From: Campylorhamphus procurvoides
Taxonomy: Eukaryota; Chordata; Aves; Passeriformes; Dendrocolaptidae
Direction of reading: 5' to 3'
Assembly (NCBI GenBank): GCA_013396655.1
Contig: WBMV01009271.1
Location: 1,274,314 to 1,338,313, forward strand
Length of the DNA: 64,000 nt
Positions 45,466 through 58,515 of the stretch are shown piece by piece. Every line of letters starts with the position of its first letter. Positions within the stretch are counted from its first letter, which is position 1. A model generated the notes under the pieces. The model was not told the DNA's origin and made no database searches. It worked only from the letters and a program-made list of their open reading frames with translations. The position numbers and the translations under genes are program-made.

Positions 45466-47260
45466 TTCTCTACTTCCATATTTTTCTCCTCAGGTACAGA
45501 CTGTGCATTTCCCCCACCTTTTGCTTCTACTTCAAGTTTGATTTTTCCTAGGGATGGGTTTGTTCAGCAGCAAGCAGGCAGTCATTTTAGCTTCTTTATT
45601 CCCATTTTCCCGCTTTCTCTTTTGTAGATCTAAAGGATACACCTAAGGTGAGTTGAGACACTATTCATAAGATCCGCCTGTCCACCCCCACCCCAATAAC
45701 AATAATCAGAGACAAGGTGTCCTTGTTCGTTCCTTGCTACCAGAACATTCAGGATTGACAACTCTATACTGAGTTGCTCAGTTAATCATACATGTTCTGG
45801 TGGAAATTATTACCTTTATTGCAAAGCTGTGTATAGATAGAATTAAATGCTCATCTTTGCAATAAAGAATGTGCTCTTCTGTAAAATAATTACTCCATTA
45901 TCAGGTCTGCTTTAAGTATTGTGAAGTTGCTAGTCATTTTTCCATTCTGTGAGGATAATAAAGAACTTGAATTTCCAAAGTACAGGATTTAAGACTATCA
46001 ATTATTTCCTTCGCAGATCCCTCCCTTTCCAAAAGAAAATAATCTCTTCTGAAGAAGGTGTCATTCTTATGACAGCAGAGGGATTGCAATATCACACTTT
46101 CAATGAGAATGTTAGACCTGATTCAAAGTCCAAAGATTAGAGCTACATGAAAAATATCCTATTAACATCAGCAAGCTGCACATCAGCTCTACTGAACAAA
46201 AGCTTCCCTTCACTAAAGGTTCTGCTGTCAGGCCCTTGAAAGTTTTGCCATACTGGTTCCAGTTATGTCAGCTCCCAAAATAAGATTTATGCAGGTTTTC
46301 TGCTCATCTTCACTGGTTAGATATATTCAAGTCCTCTTTCCTTGCTTCAGAAACATGTTTTATATAAGCTTAACTTTTAAAAGCTTGTTAAAATGATAAG
46401 CAGTAATACCAAAACAAAGTCATAGCCTTTTTAAGATGCATAGATTTTCTTAAAACCATTTTCCCTCATGCCTTACAATCCATGTGATACTAAAACTTGA
46501 AAGAAATTATTGCTGTATAGTTATCATTTCCTGCAAAAAAACAACCATTAAGATAACTTACAATTCTGAATGTTAGCTGTAGCTGAGCTCATTTACACCT
46601 TTAGAAACATTAGGAAGTTTTTTCTATTCAATAAACACTCTTGAGTACTGATGGGCTAAACAAGGCTTTCCTACCAGGTGTACTCTTTTATGAAATAACA
46701 CATCAGGAGCATGTCAAGAAAAAAACAAAATTAAGACACTGGGTGTAGACCGAGGTAGAAATAAATACTCTGGGACAAGAACACAAAAGAGGAAATTCAG
46801 CCAGGAAAATGACAGTTAGGTACCAGGCCTCACAAATAAGGCAGATAAAGGAATGAAAACAATATATGTACATTGTCAGGGAAGGTGCCTGATATCCAAT
46901 CCCCCACAATCCAATTACTTCTATTCTTTTGTATCCACAATCATTATTGAATTATTTTTTTTATTTAGAAATGGAAGCTAAAATGAAAATCATGTTAAAA
47001 AGAGAACTGCTCTGGAAAACGTCCCAGTCCAACTGAGTACTGAATATTTATCCCACAGAGGAGAAAAAAGGCCTTAATCAAGGTTAGTCCTTGAACTAAC
47101 CACAAACTTTCAATCCTGTCTGCTTAAAGACAGCAAACAGCAATAATTCAACCCACATTAACCAAAGTCGACATATTTTCTCTGACTGTGCCCAGAAAGA
47201 AGAACCACAGTAAGAGATACCCACCACTTTTCACAAAGGGTTGATTTTTGGTTCACTATT

Positions 47261-47310
47261 CTCTGTAAGTAACATTGCAGTTACACTGCTCTGTAAGTAA
47301 CACTGCCCCA
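47261..47310. repeat. 28-bp tandem duplication
   Basis: 'ctctgtaagtaacattgc' at 47261 recurs at 47289 as 'ctctgtaagtaacactgc'; one substitution over 18 bases. Confidence 0.7.
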
Positions 47311-50178
47311 GCACCCTCACACCCACTGCAGCACTATGGAAATGTACTCAGAGCCAGGAAAAAACAGGCAATGCCACCTGCACCCAGAAAAGCCAAGCTG
47401 TAAAAGCACCAACTGCTACAGCGTTAAACCCCCCATTCCCACTTCCCAACCAGGCCGACTGACCTTGCCCGCGCAGTGGGTGAACCCATGTGTTCCTCCC
47501 TCCAGCTCCCGTGTTCCTGGTGCTGCACAGAAGGAGCAAAGCAACACGTTGGGATGACCCTGCAGCCAGCAAGAAACACTCCCATGCTTTGGAGAAAAGG
47601 GTTTTTCTGGACACACTGGCAATAGCGTTTTCTGGATAGTCACTACTTTGTTATTTTGATCCAAGATGGTTTTGCTCCTCTAGCTCATTAATGCCAATCT
47701 CTTCTACAATAAATAAGCTTGGTAGCTGGTCTTCTCTGGCCTCTCCTGGATGATTTATGTCATCAGCTTGCAATAAGTCATGCTGAAGTTTCTCTGACCT
47801 AGATTCACTCTAATGTTGTAACTAGTTTGGTGACTTCTTTCCAGTCTTTCAAATCCATTATTCAGCAAGCCAGTGCTGATGATGCACTTTCAGCCAGGTT
47901 GCTTTCATCTTTCATTTTATTAAATGCAAATTGGATTTGAAAATGAAGGCAGACACTGCTGTAATCATACTGGCAGGTAACAGTGTTACTCAGCTGTCAA
48001 CAGAATTCAGCCTAAATAGATCATGGCACAAGAAAGAAATTGTATCAATGACTTTGCTTTGCTTGTATTTAAATATTACATCAAACCTATACTGTCACAG
48101 GGGACAAAAGAGTGAGCAGAAGTTGCAAACATAGCACTCATTCTATACCCTTTCTTTCCCCTTCCTCTTGCTCCCTAGCTAATTCAAGATGACTTATTAC
48201 TGAGTGAAATTTGTGCATTGTTTGCCAAAAAGGTAGCAGGATGATAATAAACCAGACAGCAGCAATGCCACGGGGTCCCACTCTATATTGCTGGTTTAGA
48301 TAAATTAATTAAAATGTTAAGAGCATGCTTTACACATGAATACTCTTCAAGTCCAGAGAGCTAAAAGTAAATCATTATAAAACACTAGTTACAGATATAC
48401 ACTGTTGATACTGATTTGCTTGTCTGTATGTTATTTGTAATAAAAAACACCAGGATCTGCTTTTCTAAAAGCAACTATAAATAATTAATCAATTGCATTA
48501 ACCACTTCTGAACTATACCCTTATGTAAAATATGAGCCAGCTGTGGCACAACCAAAATATTAATAAGTATTAACCAGATTTTAGCAATTAATTTGATGAG
48601 GCTTCATTCATTAATTGGACAGTGTTAATTTTTCCTATCTTTGCTAACATTTTAGTACTAAGGAACATGTCGATGCCCAATGTTTTTGGCTATTAATATG
48701 AAAATATGCTGAGGTTTTTGTTAGAGCGTGTAGTAGATAGATGTTTGTATTCTTTTGCAAAGGGGCAATTAATTATTTCCTACAAGGAAGAAGGCAATGC
48801 AGCCACGATCCATCCAAAGAACAGAACAAACACTCTGAAATATTTCAGCACAGCATTTAGCACAATCACAGGTGGAAAAGTCTTGCATTTTCTTTAAGGG
48901 GAATTTTATTAACAAGTGCCAATGGGATGGGAGAGTTAAACATCTGGCCTGAGGTCTGGCAAGATTCAGCCAAAGATTTCAGTATGGCATCAGAATCATT
49001 CCTGACATGTCTCATTTACTCTGTTCTTCTGTGCAGGCACCAAAGTCTGTTGTCAAGTATCTAATTGTCTCACTTCAATTGCAGCAAACAGCTTTCTCAC
49101 CCACTACAGAGCTGTAATTTTGTGTTCTGACCACTTACTATAAATGCTGTCAGAAACAGAAATGAACAAGTGGGAAAAGTACTTCCATTCTGCCACCCTT
49201 CCAGTGAAATGAAAAGGCAGAAGAGAGTAAATAATGCTGTTGGCGTGGTCAGAATGGGGACTCAGCCTCTTACCTTGCCTCTCTCCTAGCTAAGACAAAA
49301 AACTCAGCAGCACAGTCCATTCACACCAAGCTCCCTCAAAGCTCAAAGGGATTCAAAGGTGGCTGCTGCTCTGTGCAAGGCCACTGATTCCTCATTCATC
49401 CGCACAGGTTCCCAGAAAAAACTGAAACCAGCTTCCTCCATCTGCTGGGGAAAAGTCTAACTAGACAGACAAAAGTCATCATGAAGCCAAGTCCTGCAAA
49501 CTGACCTCAGGCACGTATCTTTGCCTCTCCAAAAGGTGCAGAAGTACATCAAAATGCCCCCTCAAGTTCTCACACACCCCCCTATGCTGACAGAGTCCCA
49601 AGCAAGTTTGGATCCAGGTGTTTTGCATTTGAAGCGTGTTGATTACTTCAGGGGGAAAGAAAGCAAGTAGTCAACTTTGTATATAAGCTTATCTATCTAT
49701 GTATCTCAGCATGTGTGCTTTCATCTCGAGAAAAATATTTATTTGAACTAATTCTAATCTGAATTTTTAAGGGTTTCTTTTTATTATGTTTATACCCGAT
49801 AATTCAAGAGCATAAGAAAGTGTTCTTTGTATTTTAATAATATACATATATCTAGTGTGCTTTCTACATGGCTGTGTACTCCATTCCTAACACAGAGCCT
49901 CAGTGATTCAGCATCACAGGAACTCACCAATATGTCTAGTAAATATTCTAATACTTGCATAATCTGACAGACAGATGCAAGAAATCCTTTTGTTTTTTTA
50001 AAAAAATACAAATTCTTAAATACCACAACTCACTCAGCTCACAATCTCTCTACTGTGTCAGGGATTTCTTTGCACATGGACAGACTTCAGTGCTGGGGTC
50101 TGACCCACTGAGCAGTACCCACTTTCCCAGCTGATACAGAGCAGACAATTGCTCTGCTGTAATTCAAATCACGAACCT

Positions 50179-50191
50179 GCAGCAGAGGGCA
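50179..50191 (+). promoter_or_regulatory. CTCF-like motif, one mismatch
   Basis: GCAGCAGAGGGCA departs from the CTCF core CCASYAGRKGGCR only at the first base, a frequent variant. Plausible but unproven. Confidence 0.3.
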
Positions 50192-51901
50192 CTGTGAAAG
50201 CACCATAGCTGCAGACCTGCACAGAAAGAGCTAGAAAAGGAGAATGGACATCCTCCAGCAGACACGTGTCTGATGCTGCTCGCTCATTTCCTCTCCTGGA
50301 AAGGTGAGTATGTTTCCCCCTCGGAGCAGACATCCAGGAGCCAGGCTGTTTTATCACACCGTGCTCCTAACAACACGGCCAGCTGAATTGTTAGTGAGTT
50401 AGCTGCTGTTGATGAAACGTCCTTCCAAGTGAGATGTCTCCTGGGCTGGTTCGTGACTAGTGTAGACAGCCCATCTCTCCAGATCAGGCAGCTGGTGACA
50501 CTGCTGAGAAGATGGACAGAAAGCTATAAACCCGTGACTCTGGAAATCAGTACACACACTGCCAGTGAATAACTCATGCCTGAACAACCTATGGATATGC
50601 CTGGTCCATAAAATCTGCCTTGGACTCTGCTGCCTTAACTTTCAAATGTTCCTGGGAGAGACAGTGCCATTAAAATACGGGTTTTATAATCAGCCATTTT
50701 CATTTGGAAACTGAAGGCAGCTCTCCTCTGTTCTGCTTTTATATTCTGCACTATCAGATATTCCCAAACACCCTACAAAGAGGCTAAGCCTGCAGAGCTG
50801 AGATAGTGAATATTTACAGCAGTGCTCAGCAGCCAGCATCTCTGAATCTATCAACAGTTCCTTGCAGGAGGAATCAACCCTGTATTTCCCCATCTGCACG
50901 AGTACTTTCAAGAATAATTTTAGAAAGTAAATGAACCATTGCAGAGCCATTAAAAGAATTAAATAATTCATAAGTAGCAGTAAAATGGTACAATGAGGAA
51001 CTCTTAATGTTATTAGAAAAGTCAGTTGTGTGTGGACAAAGGCTGGCTGACAAATGAGAAAAATATTTGTTCACTGTGAGTGATCTACAGCAGACCTACA
51101 GCCAATGGTACCAGATGGTGGGACTGGTTTTTCGTAAACACACCTCTTTTAGAACCAAAAAAGCCTGGTTAATTGACCATGGATCATGGTCCCATAAACT
51201 AAGCAAAGCTGTGCCTGCCCAGCACCATTGGCAGATGGTTCCCATTAGAGAAGCAGTAAAGAAAAGTTTTTGGGTTCTTCAAGAGGCATCTGGATTCACT
51301 GGGAAACACACACTAAAAAAAAAAAAAAGAGAAATAGAGTTCTATTACTCTATAACATAGATTATCAGGTGACACAGACAAGATCATATGCAACTTTCCA
51401 TGTCTGTGTTGGATAATACATTTAATTTGAATGGACAGGCGTCATTTGAATTCAGTATTTTTAGTCTTTCACCTAGAACACAGGCTTATAGAACTAAAGA
51501 GCTGCACAGCTGTCTCACACTGAGTGGGCTCGTTGTATGATAACCATGAAAAGGATGTTGATTCTTGGTCTGAACTGTTATTTGACAATAACTAATAGCA
51601 TTCGTAAGTGTAGCACTGTGATCGTATTTAATCTATGGATTTCAAAAAGCTTTTATACAATGTAGAGGATGAAAGAAATTTCCAAAGCAAACAGGCATAA
51701 AAAATTCATCAAGGGAAAACTCTGACTCCAGTTATTAGTCTACAACAGCCTTCCAACCCCTGGAACATGTTATTTTGTTTATTGGCACAGGATCACAGCT
51801 AATTCTGCTGTCAGTCACTTGAGGATTAATGACCTGATTAATGACAAGCAGCAGAGCAGCTCCATTTGTTAAAACATATCAGAAACAATTTCTAATGTCT
51901 A

Positions 51902-52720
51902 GCAGTGGAGGGAAGGGATGCCATCCAGAGAGAGCCTGACACGCTTGAGAGGTGGGCCTGTGCAAAACTCCAGGAGTTCAACAAGGCCAAGTGTAATGTG
52001 CTGCATCTGGGTCAGGGTAATCCCAATCCCAAATACAGGCGGAGCAGACAATGGATCAAGTGGAACCCTGGGGAGAAGATCTTGGGATTCTTGGTGGATG
52101 AGAAGCTCAACATGATCCAGAAATGTGTGCTGCAGTCCAGAAAGCCAGTTGTATCCTGGACTGCACCAAAAGCAGAGTGATTAGCAGGTCAAGGAAGGTG
52201 ATCCTGCCCCTCTACTCTGCCCTCATGAGACCCCAACTAGAGTGCTGCATCCAGCTCTGGGGTTCCCAGCAAAAGAAGGATGGGGACCTGTTGGAGTGAG
52301 TCCAGAGGAGGCCATGAAGATGATCAGAGGGCTGAAGCACCTCTGCTGTGAAGACAGGCTGAGAGCATTGGGATTGTTCAGCCTAGAGAAGAGAAGACTC
52401 TGAAGAGACCTTGGCGTCAGTTTCCAGTACATAAAGGGGCTACAAGAAAGCTGAAGAGGGATTTGTCACAAAGGCCTGTAGAGATAGAACAAGGGGAAAT
52501 GGCTTTAAACGAAAGAATAGGTTTAGAGACTAGAAAGGAATTCTTTACTGTGAAGGTGATGAGGCACTGGAACTCTTTGCCCAGAGAAGTTGTGGATGCC
52601 CTGTCCCTAAAAGTGCTCAAGGTCAGGATGGACGGGGCTTTGAGCAACCGGGACTGGTCGAAGGGGTTGAAGACCATTAAGGTCCCTTCCAACCCAAACC
52701 ATTCTGTTGTTCTAAGAATT
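51902..52720 (+). mobile_element. CR1 LINE fragment, 5'-truncated
   Basis: It follows the last part of the CR1 reverse-transcriptase ORF (readable piece EFNKAKCNVLHLGQGNPNPK at 51982-52041, ILGFLVDEKLNM after it, then LVRP/EYC-type and [12 protein letters not shown] segments in shifted frames) and ends with the CR1 3' end 'ggtcccttccaacccaaac', 'cattctgttgttctaag'. Frameshifted and inactive. Confidence 0.92.
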
Positions 52721-52899
52721 ACACTGTAGCTGACAGTATATTTTCAGGTATAGAATACATTTCTAGGAATATTTTTCCTATGCTTACAGAGTATAAACTT
52801 TCTCTGACCACAAGATGGCCCTCATGGTATAGTGTCTGTGCTATGGTATACAATATCCTTTATTTGTTTATGATGCATAGCTTGCAATATTCTGGTTTC

Positions 52900-52940
52900 A
52901 TTTTATTTATATGTGTGTGTGTGCATATATATATATAATC
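52900..52940. repeat. (TG)n/(TA)n microsatellite
   Basis: 'atgtgtgtgtgtgcatatatatatata' type dinucleotide repeat just downstream of the CR1 copy. Confidence 0.85.
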
Positions 52941-54867
52941 TATTTGTCTTCTGTTAGCAGAAGATAAAGTAAAAATTCTCAATCTGTCAGATTAATTCAC
53001 AGGCTCTGGGGGAGTCACATTGCCTCAGGCCGACTTTGTGGCTATGCTGTCCCAAGGCACAGGACCCAGCATAGCCATGAGCACACACTGTCACTGCCCT
53101 CTCTAACCTCTGCAAGGCCACACAGTGTAACTTCAGCACACCTGTGGTGCTGTGAAAGAGTCAGCTGAGTGTATTGGGAGAAAAGTCTTTTCCCCATCAC
53201 AAGGGCTGGCTGCAACCAGGTCAGATGTCAGGCGAGCTCATCCCATCAGGATGTTTTGCATCCCCTACTTGTCATTGTTTTCTCAAGGATTCTTAGTATT
53301 CCTTCTGCAGGCATATTTAACCTGGCAGTGTTTCATTTCCTGTGTTTTGTCCCCAAAAGCCACATGATTGGGCACAGTGATGTCAAGCAAGGAAACAAAA
53401 TTGTTTCTTTCAGTCTCTAGCTTACACGGGACCCTCTGCAGCCTTCAGTTCTAATGACAGGGCTCAGGTGTCTCTCTTTTTAAAGCTTTTGCTGGTCTAG
53501 AATTGAGGAATTTCTATAAGAGCACTTCCAGAAAGATTAGCTCAAGATGATTCAAAGCAAGCCAAATAATTAAAAATCTATATAGCCTTCTGCCTAGTTT
53601 CCTGACCAAACATATTCAAAATTTTAAAAGGCTACAACAAGGAGTGCCATCAGGATGAAGGACAGTCCTGTCTCAGCCCAGCTGAGATGGAAACATTTCT
53701 CGATGATATGATGCTGATCTGCTGAAGCATAGAACTATCCCAGAACAGGACAGGGTACCACTCACACTTCAAATGTGTCTCTTGAAGAAGAGAACAGGAG
53801 CAACTCAGAGTCCACATATTAGTCAGGCATGCCTATTTCCCGTGGACTTTCAGTGTTTCAAAATGGTGACAAACAGCACAGCTGAGAAAAAAAAGAAAAA
53901 TCATTTTGTTGTTTCTGATTCCACACTGTGGGGGAAACTTTAGGACTTCTCTGTTTCCCATGTAAAGAAAAGAAACTGCAGGTCTTTCCATCCTTTCTAG
54001 ACGGGTAGGGCTTAGCAGGGGAAATGGATTTGAGAGCTGAGGTTTTAGGGGTGCCAAACCTGCCAGTTTCACCCTTTCCACATTGAGTCTGTAACTCTTC
54101 TCTGATCTGTGCCTGCAGCTAAAATACAGATAACTCAGCCAGCAATGCTAATCTTTAGCAATATATTTGTTAGCAACATCTGTGTGGCTGATTACTAATC
54201 ATAAATCATTCAGTATAGTGAAAGGCTTATGTGAGGTATGAGGAAAGGCCCAATAATACAGCAGTTCTTTAAAGGATGAAAGACGCATCCTTGAGCAGTT
54301 CCCAAAAACTTAGCAGAAGTATTGAAGACACATTGAAACAATTATTTCTTGATTATCACTCAAACACAAAATTGAATATAAAAGGAAAGCACTGGATTAC
54401 ATTAAAGAGCAATAAATTTTAGATCTGTAAAACCAGAAATAATTCTTTGTAGACAGATAATCTGCCAAAACTAGTTAAACTAAATGCAGTTATCATTTAA
54501 TGCAATCATTTTACTTTTACATCCCCTTTAAAGTGCTGAAGATGTTGACTGATGCCAGTAATGCAAATTAAGAGTTCTCTATGAGGAATGAAATCTAACT
54601 GCCTCCTTCCCCAAAAAAAAAAAGAAAAAATTTGTATAGCTCTGAGGAACCCATACATGATATTTTCATGGCATACCAGCTCTTAAAAATTTTCTGACCT
54701 ATAAAAGAATTTGGAATACTAAAAGTACAAGCATTAAACATTATCCATATATCAGACAAAGTCAATTTAGCTCTGTATTATTCCTTAACTTAGTGGCTAT
54801 CCAGCAAATAGTCAGAGTAGGGAGGAAGCATCCTCTTCTACAGGTCCCTCCCGGCACTGTTACTGCT

Positions 54868-54917
54868 AGTACCGGACCTACCGAACTCTGCCAGTACCGG
54901 ACCTACCGAACTCTGCC
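54868..54917. repeat. Perfect 25-bp tandem duplication
   Basis: AGTACCGGACCTACCGAACT plus CTGCC occurs twice in direct succession without mismatch, followed by a partial third start (agtaac). Each unit has two CpG sites, unusual in this AT-rich region. Confidence 0.92.
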
Positions 54918-55074
54918 AGTAACGAATTCAAACCCAAAGGCTGCATATTTTTCTTAGCATAATTAGCTCACATACACACACACCACACATACAGATCAGT
55001 AGCATGCTTCCCCAGCCCTAAGCAGAGGATGGCCTTTCATCTATCAAGAGCAAGTCTCCTAGGAAATGACAGAA

Positions 55075-55765
55075 CATGATGAATTTGAAGGAACCCACAA
55101 GAATCATCGAGTCCAACTCTTAACCCTGAACAAGACCATCCCCAAGAGTTACACCATGTGCCTGAGAGTATTGTCCAAATGCTTCTGGAACTCCGACAGG
55201 CTTGGTGCTGTGACCACTTCCATGGGGAGCCTGTTCCAGCATCCAGCCACCCTCTGGGTGCGGAACCTTTTTCTAATATCCAACGTAAACCTCCCCTGAC
55301 AGAACTTCAGGCCATTGCCTCAGGTCCTATCACTGGTCACCAGTGAGAAGAGATCAGTGCCTGCCCCTCCTCTTCCTCACAAGGCAGTTGTAACTGCAAT
55401 GAGTAACTCCCCTCAGTCTCCTCTTCTCCAGGCTGAACAGACCAAGTGACCTCAGCCCCTCCTCACACGGCTTCCCCTCAAGGCCCTTTACCATCCTCAT
55501 TGCCCTCCTCTGGACACTCTCTAATAACTTTATATCTTTCTTATATTGTGGTTCCCAAACATGCACATGATATTCCAGGTGAGGCTGCCCCAGTGCAGAG
55601 AAGAGCAGGACAATCCCCTCCCTCGACTAGCTGGTGATGCTGTGCCTGATGCCCCCAGGACAGGGCACTGCTGACTCATATTCAACTTGCCAGTGACCAG
55701 GACCCCCAGCTCCCTTGCTGTGGAACTCTTTTCCACAATCTCATTCCCATTCTCAGCCTAAAGGA
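55075..55765 (-). mobile_element. CR1 LINE fragment, minus strand
   Basis: Read in reverse complement it ends at the left with the CR1 3' end ('aatcatcgagtccaactctt' on + strand). Its minus-strand reading at 55354-55566 contains [20 protein letters not shown] and [15 protein letters not shown], the C-terminus of CR1 reverse transcriptase. 55530-55736 gives the ELGVLVTGKLNMSQQCP-type segment in another frame, showing a frameshift. Confidence 0.93.
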
Positions 55766-55825
55766 AATTTTCCTTGGTGTCATGGCAAATCTGAAAATTA
55801 GCCTTGGGTTTTTTCATTGTTTTTC

Positions 55826-55857
55826 TTTAAAAAAAAAAAAAAAAGAAAAAAAAGGAC
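55826..55857. repeat. A-rich run
   Basis: A16-G-A8 simple repeat beyond the 5' side of the inverted CR1 copy. CR1 does not use poly(A), so this is probably independent of it. Confidence 0.85.
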
Positions 55858-58487
55858 TTGTAAGTTGCAATGAGTCAAGCTGTGTGTTTGCATGAACTCG
55901 GAGTACACTCAGCACTCTCATGTGCTTACAATCAATAACCTGGCTTCAAGTCTTTGGTTTGTCAGACTGAGCTTTTGGATCACTCTGAATTCAAACCACA
56001 GAGCAGGGAAAATTCTAAGCAAAAAACAAGTTAGCAAATCCCCCAAAGAAGCTGTATTTCATTGGTTCCTTCCCATGTCAGCAAAATATGTCTGCATCTA
56101 GATCTGAACTGGGCTTACTAACAAAGCAAATTTATTGATGACACTTTCTCACTGCCCTCTGTAATCCTCCTTTTTCTCTATCCCACGCACCATTCTCTTT
56201 CTCCTCTCTAAATTACTTTTTCTCTAAAATGGTCTCTGCACTTACTGTTCCTTCACCTTTTTGACTGTGGCCCCCTGGAACAAGCTGAAGTTTTCTTTTC
56301 TGTGAGTTCTCCAGGCTTTGTGCAATCTGCAGATACAGATATGTAAAATAATACTTTTAACGTTGCTCTACATCTGATTTCTCTAGAACTAACTGCTAAG
56401 CAAACTCTCTGGTGATAGACTTCACGTAACCTTGAAAACAGGTGTCACAGAGGAAAAAGGTTTAGGTATGATCAGCTGGAAGAGTCCTTGCACAGGAACA
56501 TATCAAGGAGCTGTGAAGCAACAGGGCAGATACAGCCATACTGCTTCTGGTAACTCAGGTGGGACAGGAGGAGAAAGGAGGTAAAGGGTGTCCAGCAGCT
56601 TTAAGACTCATTATTTTTTTCTCTCTCCTGATAGAAATGAATATGTAGAAGCTTTTCCTGGAAACTATCCATCATGCTGAAAAATTTTACAGTCTACAGT
56701 TCTTTCCTGAAAGAAAAAAACTCTTATATGACATTGTGCATCTTCTTCCTGGAATGGGACCAAAGAAATGAGACTGAAAAGCATGAAAATCTTCACAGGA
56801 AAAGATTTCCATTGTTCCAACCACTGATAGACTGGATCTGAAACCAAGGCATTTTTTTCTTTTGAAGTCAATGGACCAACACTGTAGTCTCTATACAATA
56901 GAAGAGAAGCCTAGGTGTCACTGAAAAAACCATCTGTCTGCGGCCCACTCCCCCGTGGCTCTCATGCACAATAAATAAGTCACTGAAATATATCCAGACC
57001 AATTTATGTCACTGCTGCCTCTGCTACTTGGCTGCAGAGGCAGGTGTGTTAAAGACAGAACTTTGGCTTTAGATGCTCTTCATTAGTTCCCAGCCATCTG
57101 CTAAGAGGCAAAATAAATGGACTCAGTCTCTGCATGCAAAATTAAGCAATAAGGGTGGGAGAGATAATTTTATATAAAGGTATTTAAGCAAGATTAAAAT
57201 AAGCATGTCTGACTGTGTCTGAGTGCTATGGTGCCCAAACTGCACAATAAACCAAAGGAAGCTACAGAAAAGTATAAAATACAAATTAAAATGGTGCCAT
57301 ATATTTTTTACATTACTTTAGGCAGAAAAGATGCAACTAAATCAATTAAGGCTTTTTTTTAGAATAGTATCCATAAAGATACCAGTAACAGGAAATAGAC
57401 ACCTGTTCTTTAAAACTGATTCTTTTTTCTTTAAAAGAAAAAAATCATTTCAAATTTCAGTTTACTATGAGGTGAATTTCAATTTTCAATGGGAAAGTGG
57501 GCTAACCTGAAAGAACTTGTTTAGAGAACCTATTACATTATTTTCAAATTATGTTTAAGACATGAGTTTCAACCATTAATTAAATTCCATTCCCAGGAAT
57601 TTTGACTTTTTAAAAAAGTCCCTGAAATCTCCAATACAGCCTCTCCCACTGCTAGCAGTTTTCAGCATCCCAGCTCCTGTAGCTTTCTTCTACTGCTGAA
57701 ATAAGACCATTATCCAAAATTATGTCGAATACTGGCATCTAGGGCTAACAATTCATTGAAACTTCTGAAACTAATTGCTTTTCATGATGTCTGGAATGAT
57801 ATAAGGCATCATATTGCACACATCACTGTTCTTCAGATTATTTCTTTTAATGATGATATTCTTATCACTGAGAGGAGTCTCAACACAATCTCTCTCCGTA
57901 CCAGCAGAGGACTGCAGTACAAGGGAGAATCTGGGAGAAAGGAGGCTGGACAATGCACACCTTGCCCCAGAGTACCATGGCATGGCATAGGACACTGAAA
58001 AACTTTTTGACTAATCCATTACTCTTAACACTATCTCTCCTCACTCTTACGACAGTACAAATCAAGAGCAATGCCACTAAAATTAATCTAAGTACATAAT
58101 CAAGACATTGGCATAAGCTGGTGAAAATCAGAATGAAAGTTGAGCAGCTTGACTGAATCTTCAGTGAAGTTCAGCCTGTCAAAATATTATATAATATCAA
58201 TTACTATTGCCTTGTTCTGCTGTGATTATTGTGCTTTCCTGAGAAAAATATCACAACTTTTCAGAAACAGTGAAACATATTAAAACTACAGTGTAACTTT
58301 TAAAAATCCACATCTTCCAAATTTTACTTGTTCAATCAGCCAGTTTAATACAGTACATCTTTGTGAACAACTTTAAGGTCAGATCTTGTAAAATGATTAG
58401 CTATTTAGGGGATCCTCCTTGAAAATTATTTGCACTGTTATTCCCATATTCACTTCTCTGAAAAATGTTTATATATATATTTTTATG

Positions 58488-58515
58488 TATATATACACAT
58501 GCATGTGTATATATA
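58488..58515. repeat. Perfect 28-bp palindrome in a TA/CA-rich tract
   Basis: Two 14-base arms (tatatatacacatg / catgtgtatatata) with no spacer, within a longer (TA)n stretch at 58467-58523. It could extrude as a cruciform; no function can be assigned. Confidence 0.9.

Larger units (their letters stand above)
38101..51894. other. Intergenic, no gene seen
   Basis: AT-rich. No CR1 copy or coding exon recognised in nearly 14 kb. It holds two short tandem duplications (45321-45465 and 47261-47310), a CTCF-like motif at 50179-50191 and an A14 run near 51314. Confidence 0.6.
52721..55069. other. Intergenic, no gene seen
   Basis: Between two CR1 copies. It contains the microsatellite at 52.9 kb and the 25-bp tandem duplication at 54868. 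No coding exon recognised. Confidence 0.6.

Noticed and set aside
47336..47664. Overlapping open frames on both strands in a GC-richer patch
   Set aside because: No family resemblance, splice structure or regulatory context supports a gene.
51905..52729. Open frames of 88-91 codons resembling a protein gene
   Set aside because: They are fragments of the decayed CR1 reverse-transcriptase ORF, shifted between frames.
52809..52821. CTCF-like motif ccacaagatggcc
   Set aside because: Two departures from the core used here; too weak compared with the full matches.
55354..55736. Minus-strand open frames of about 70 codons
   Set aside because: These too are broken pieces of CR1 reverse transcriptase.
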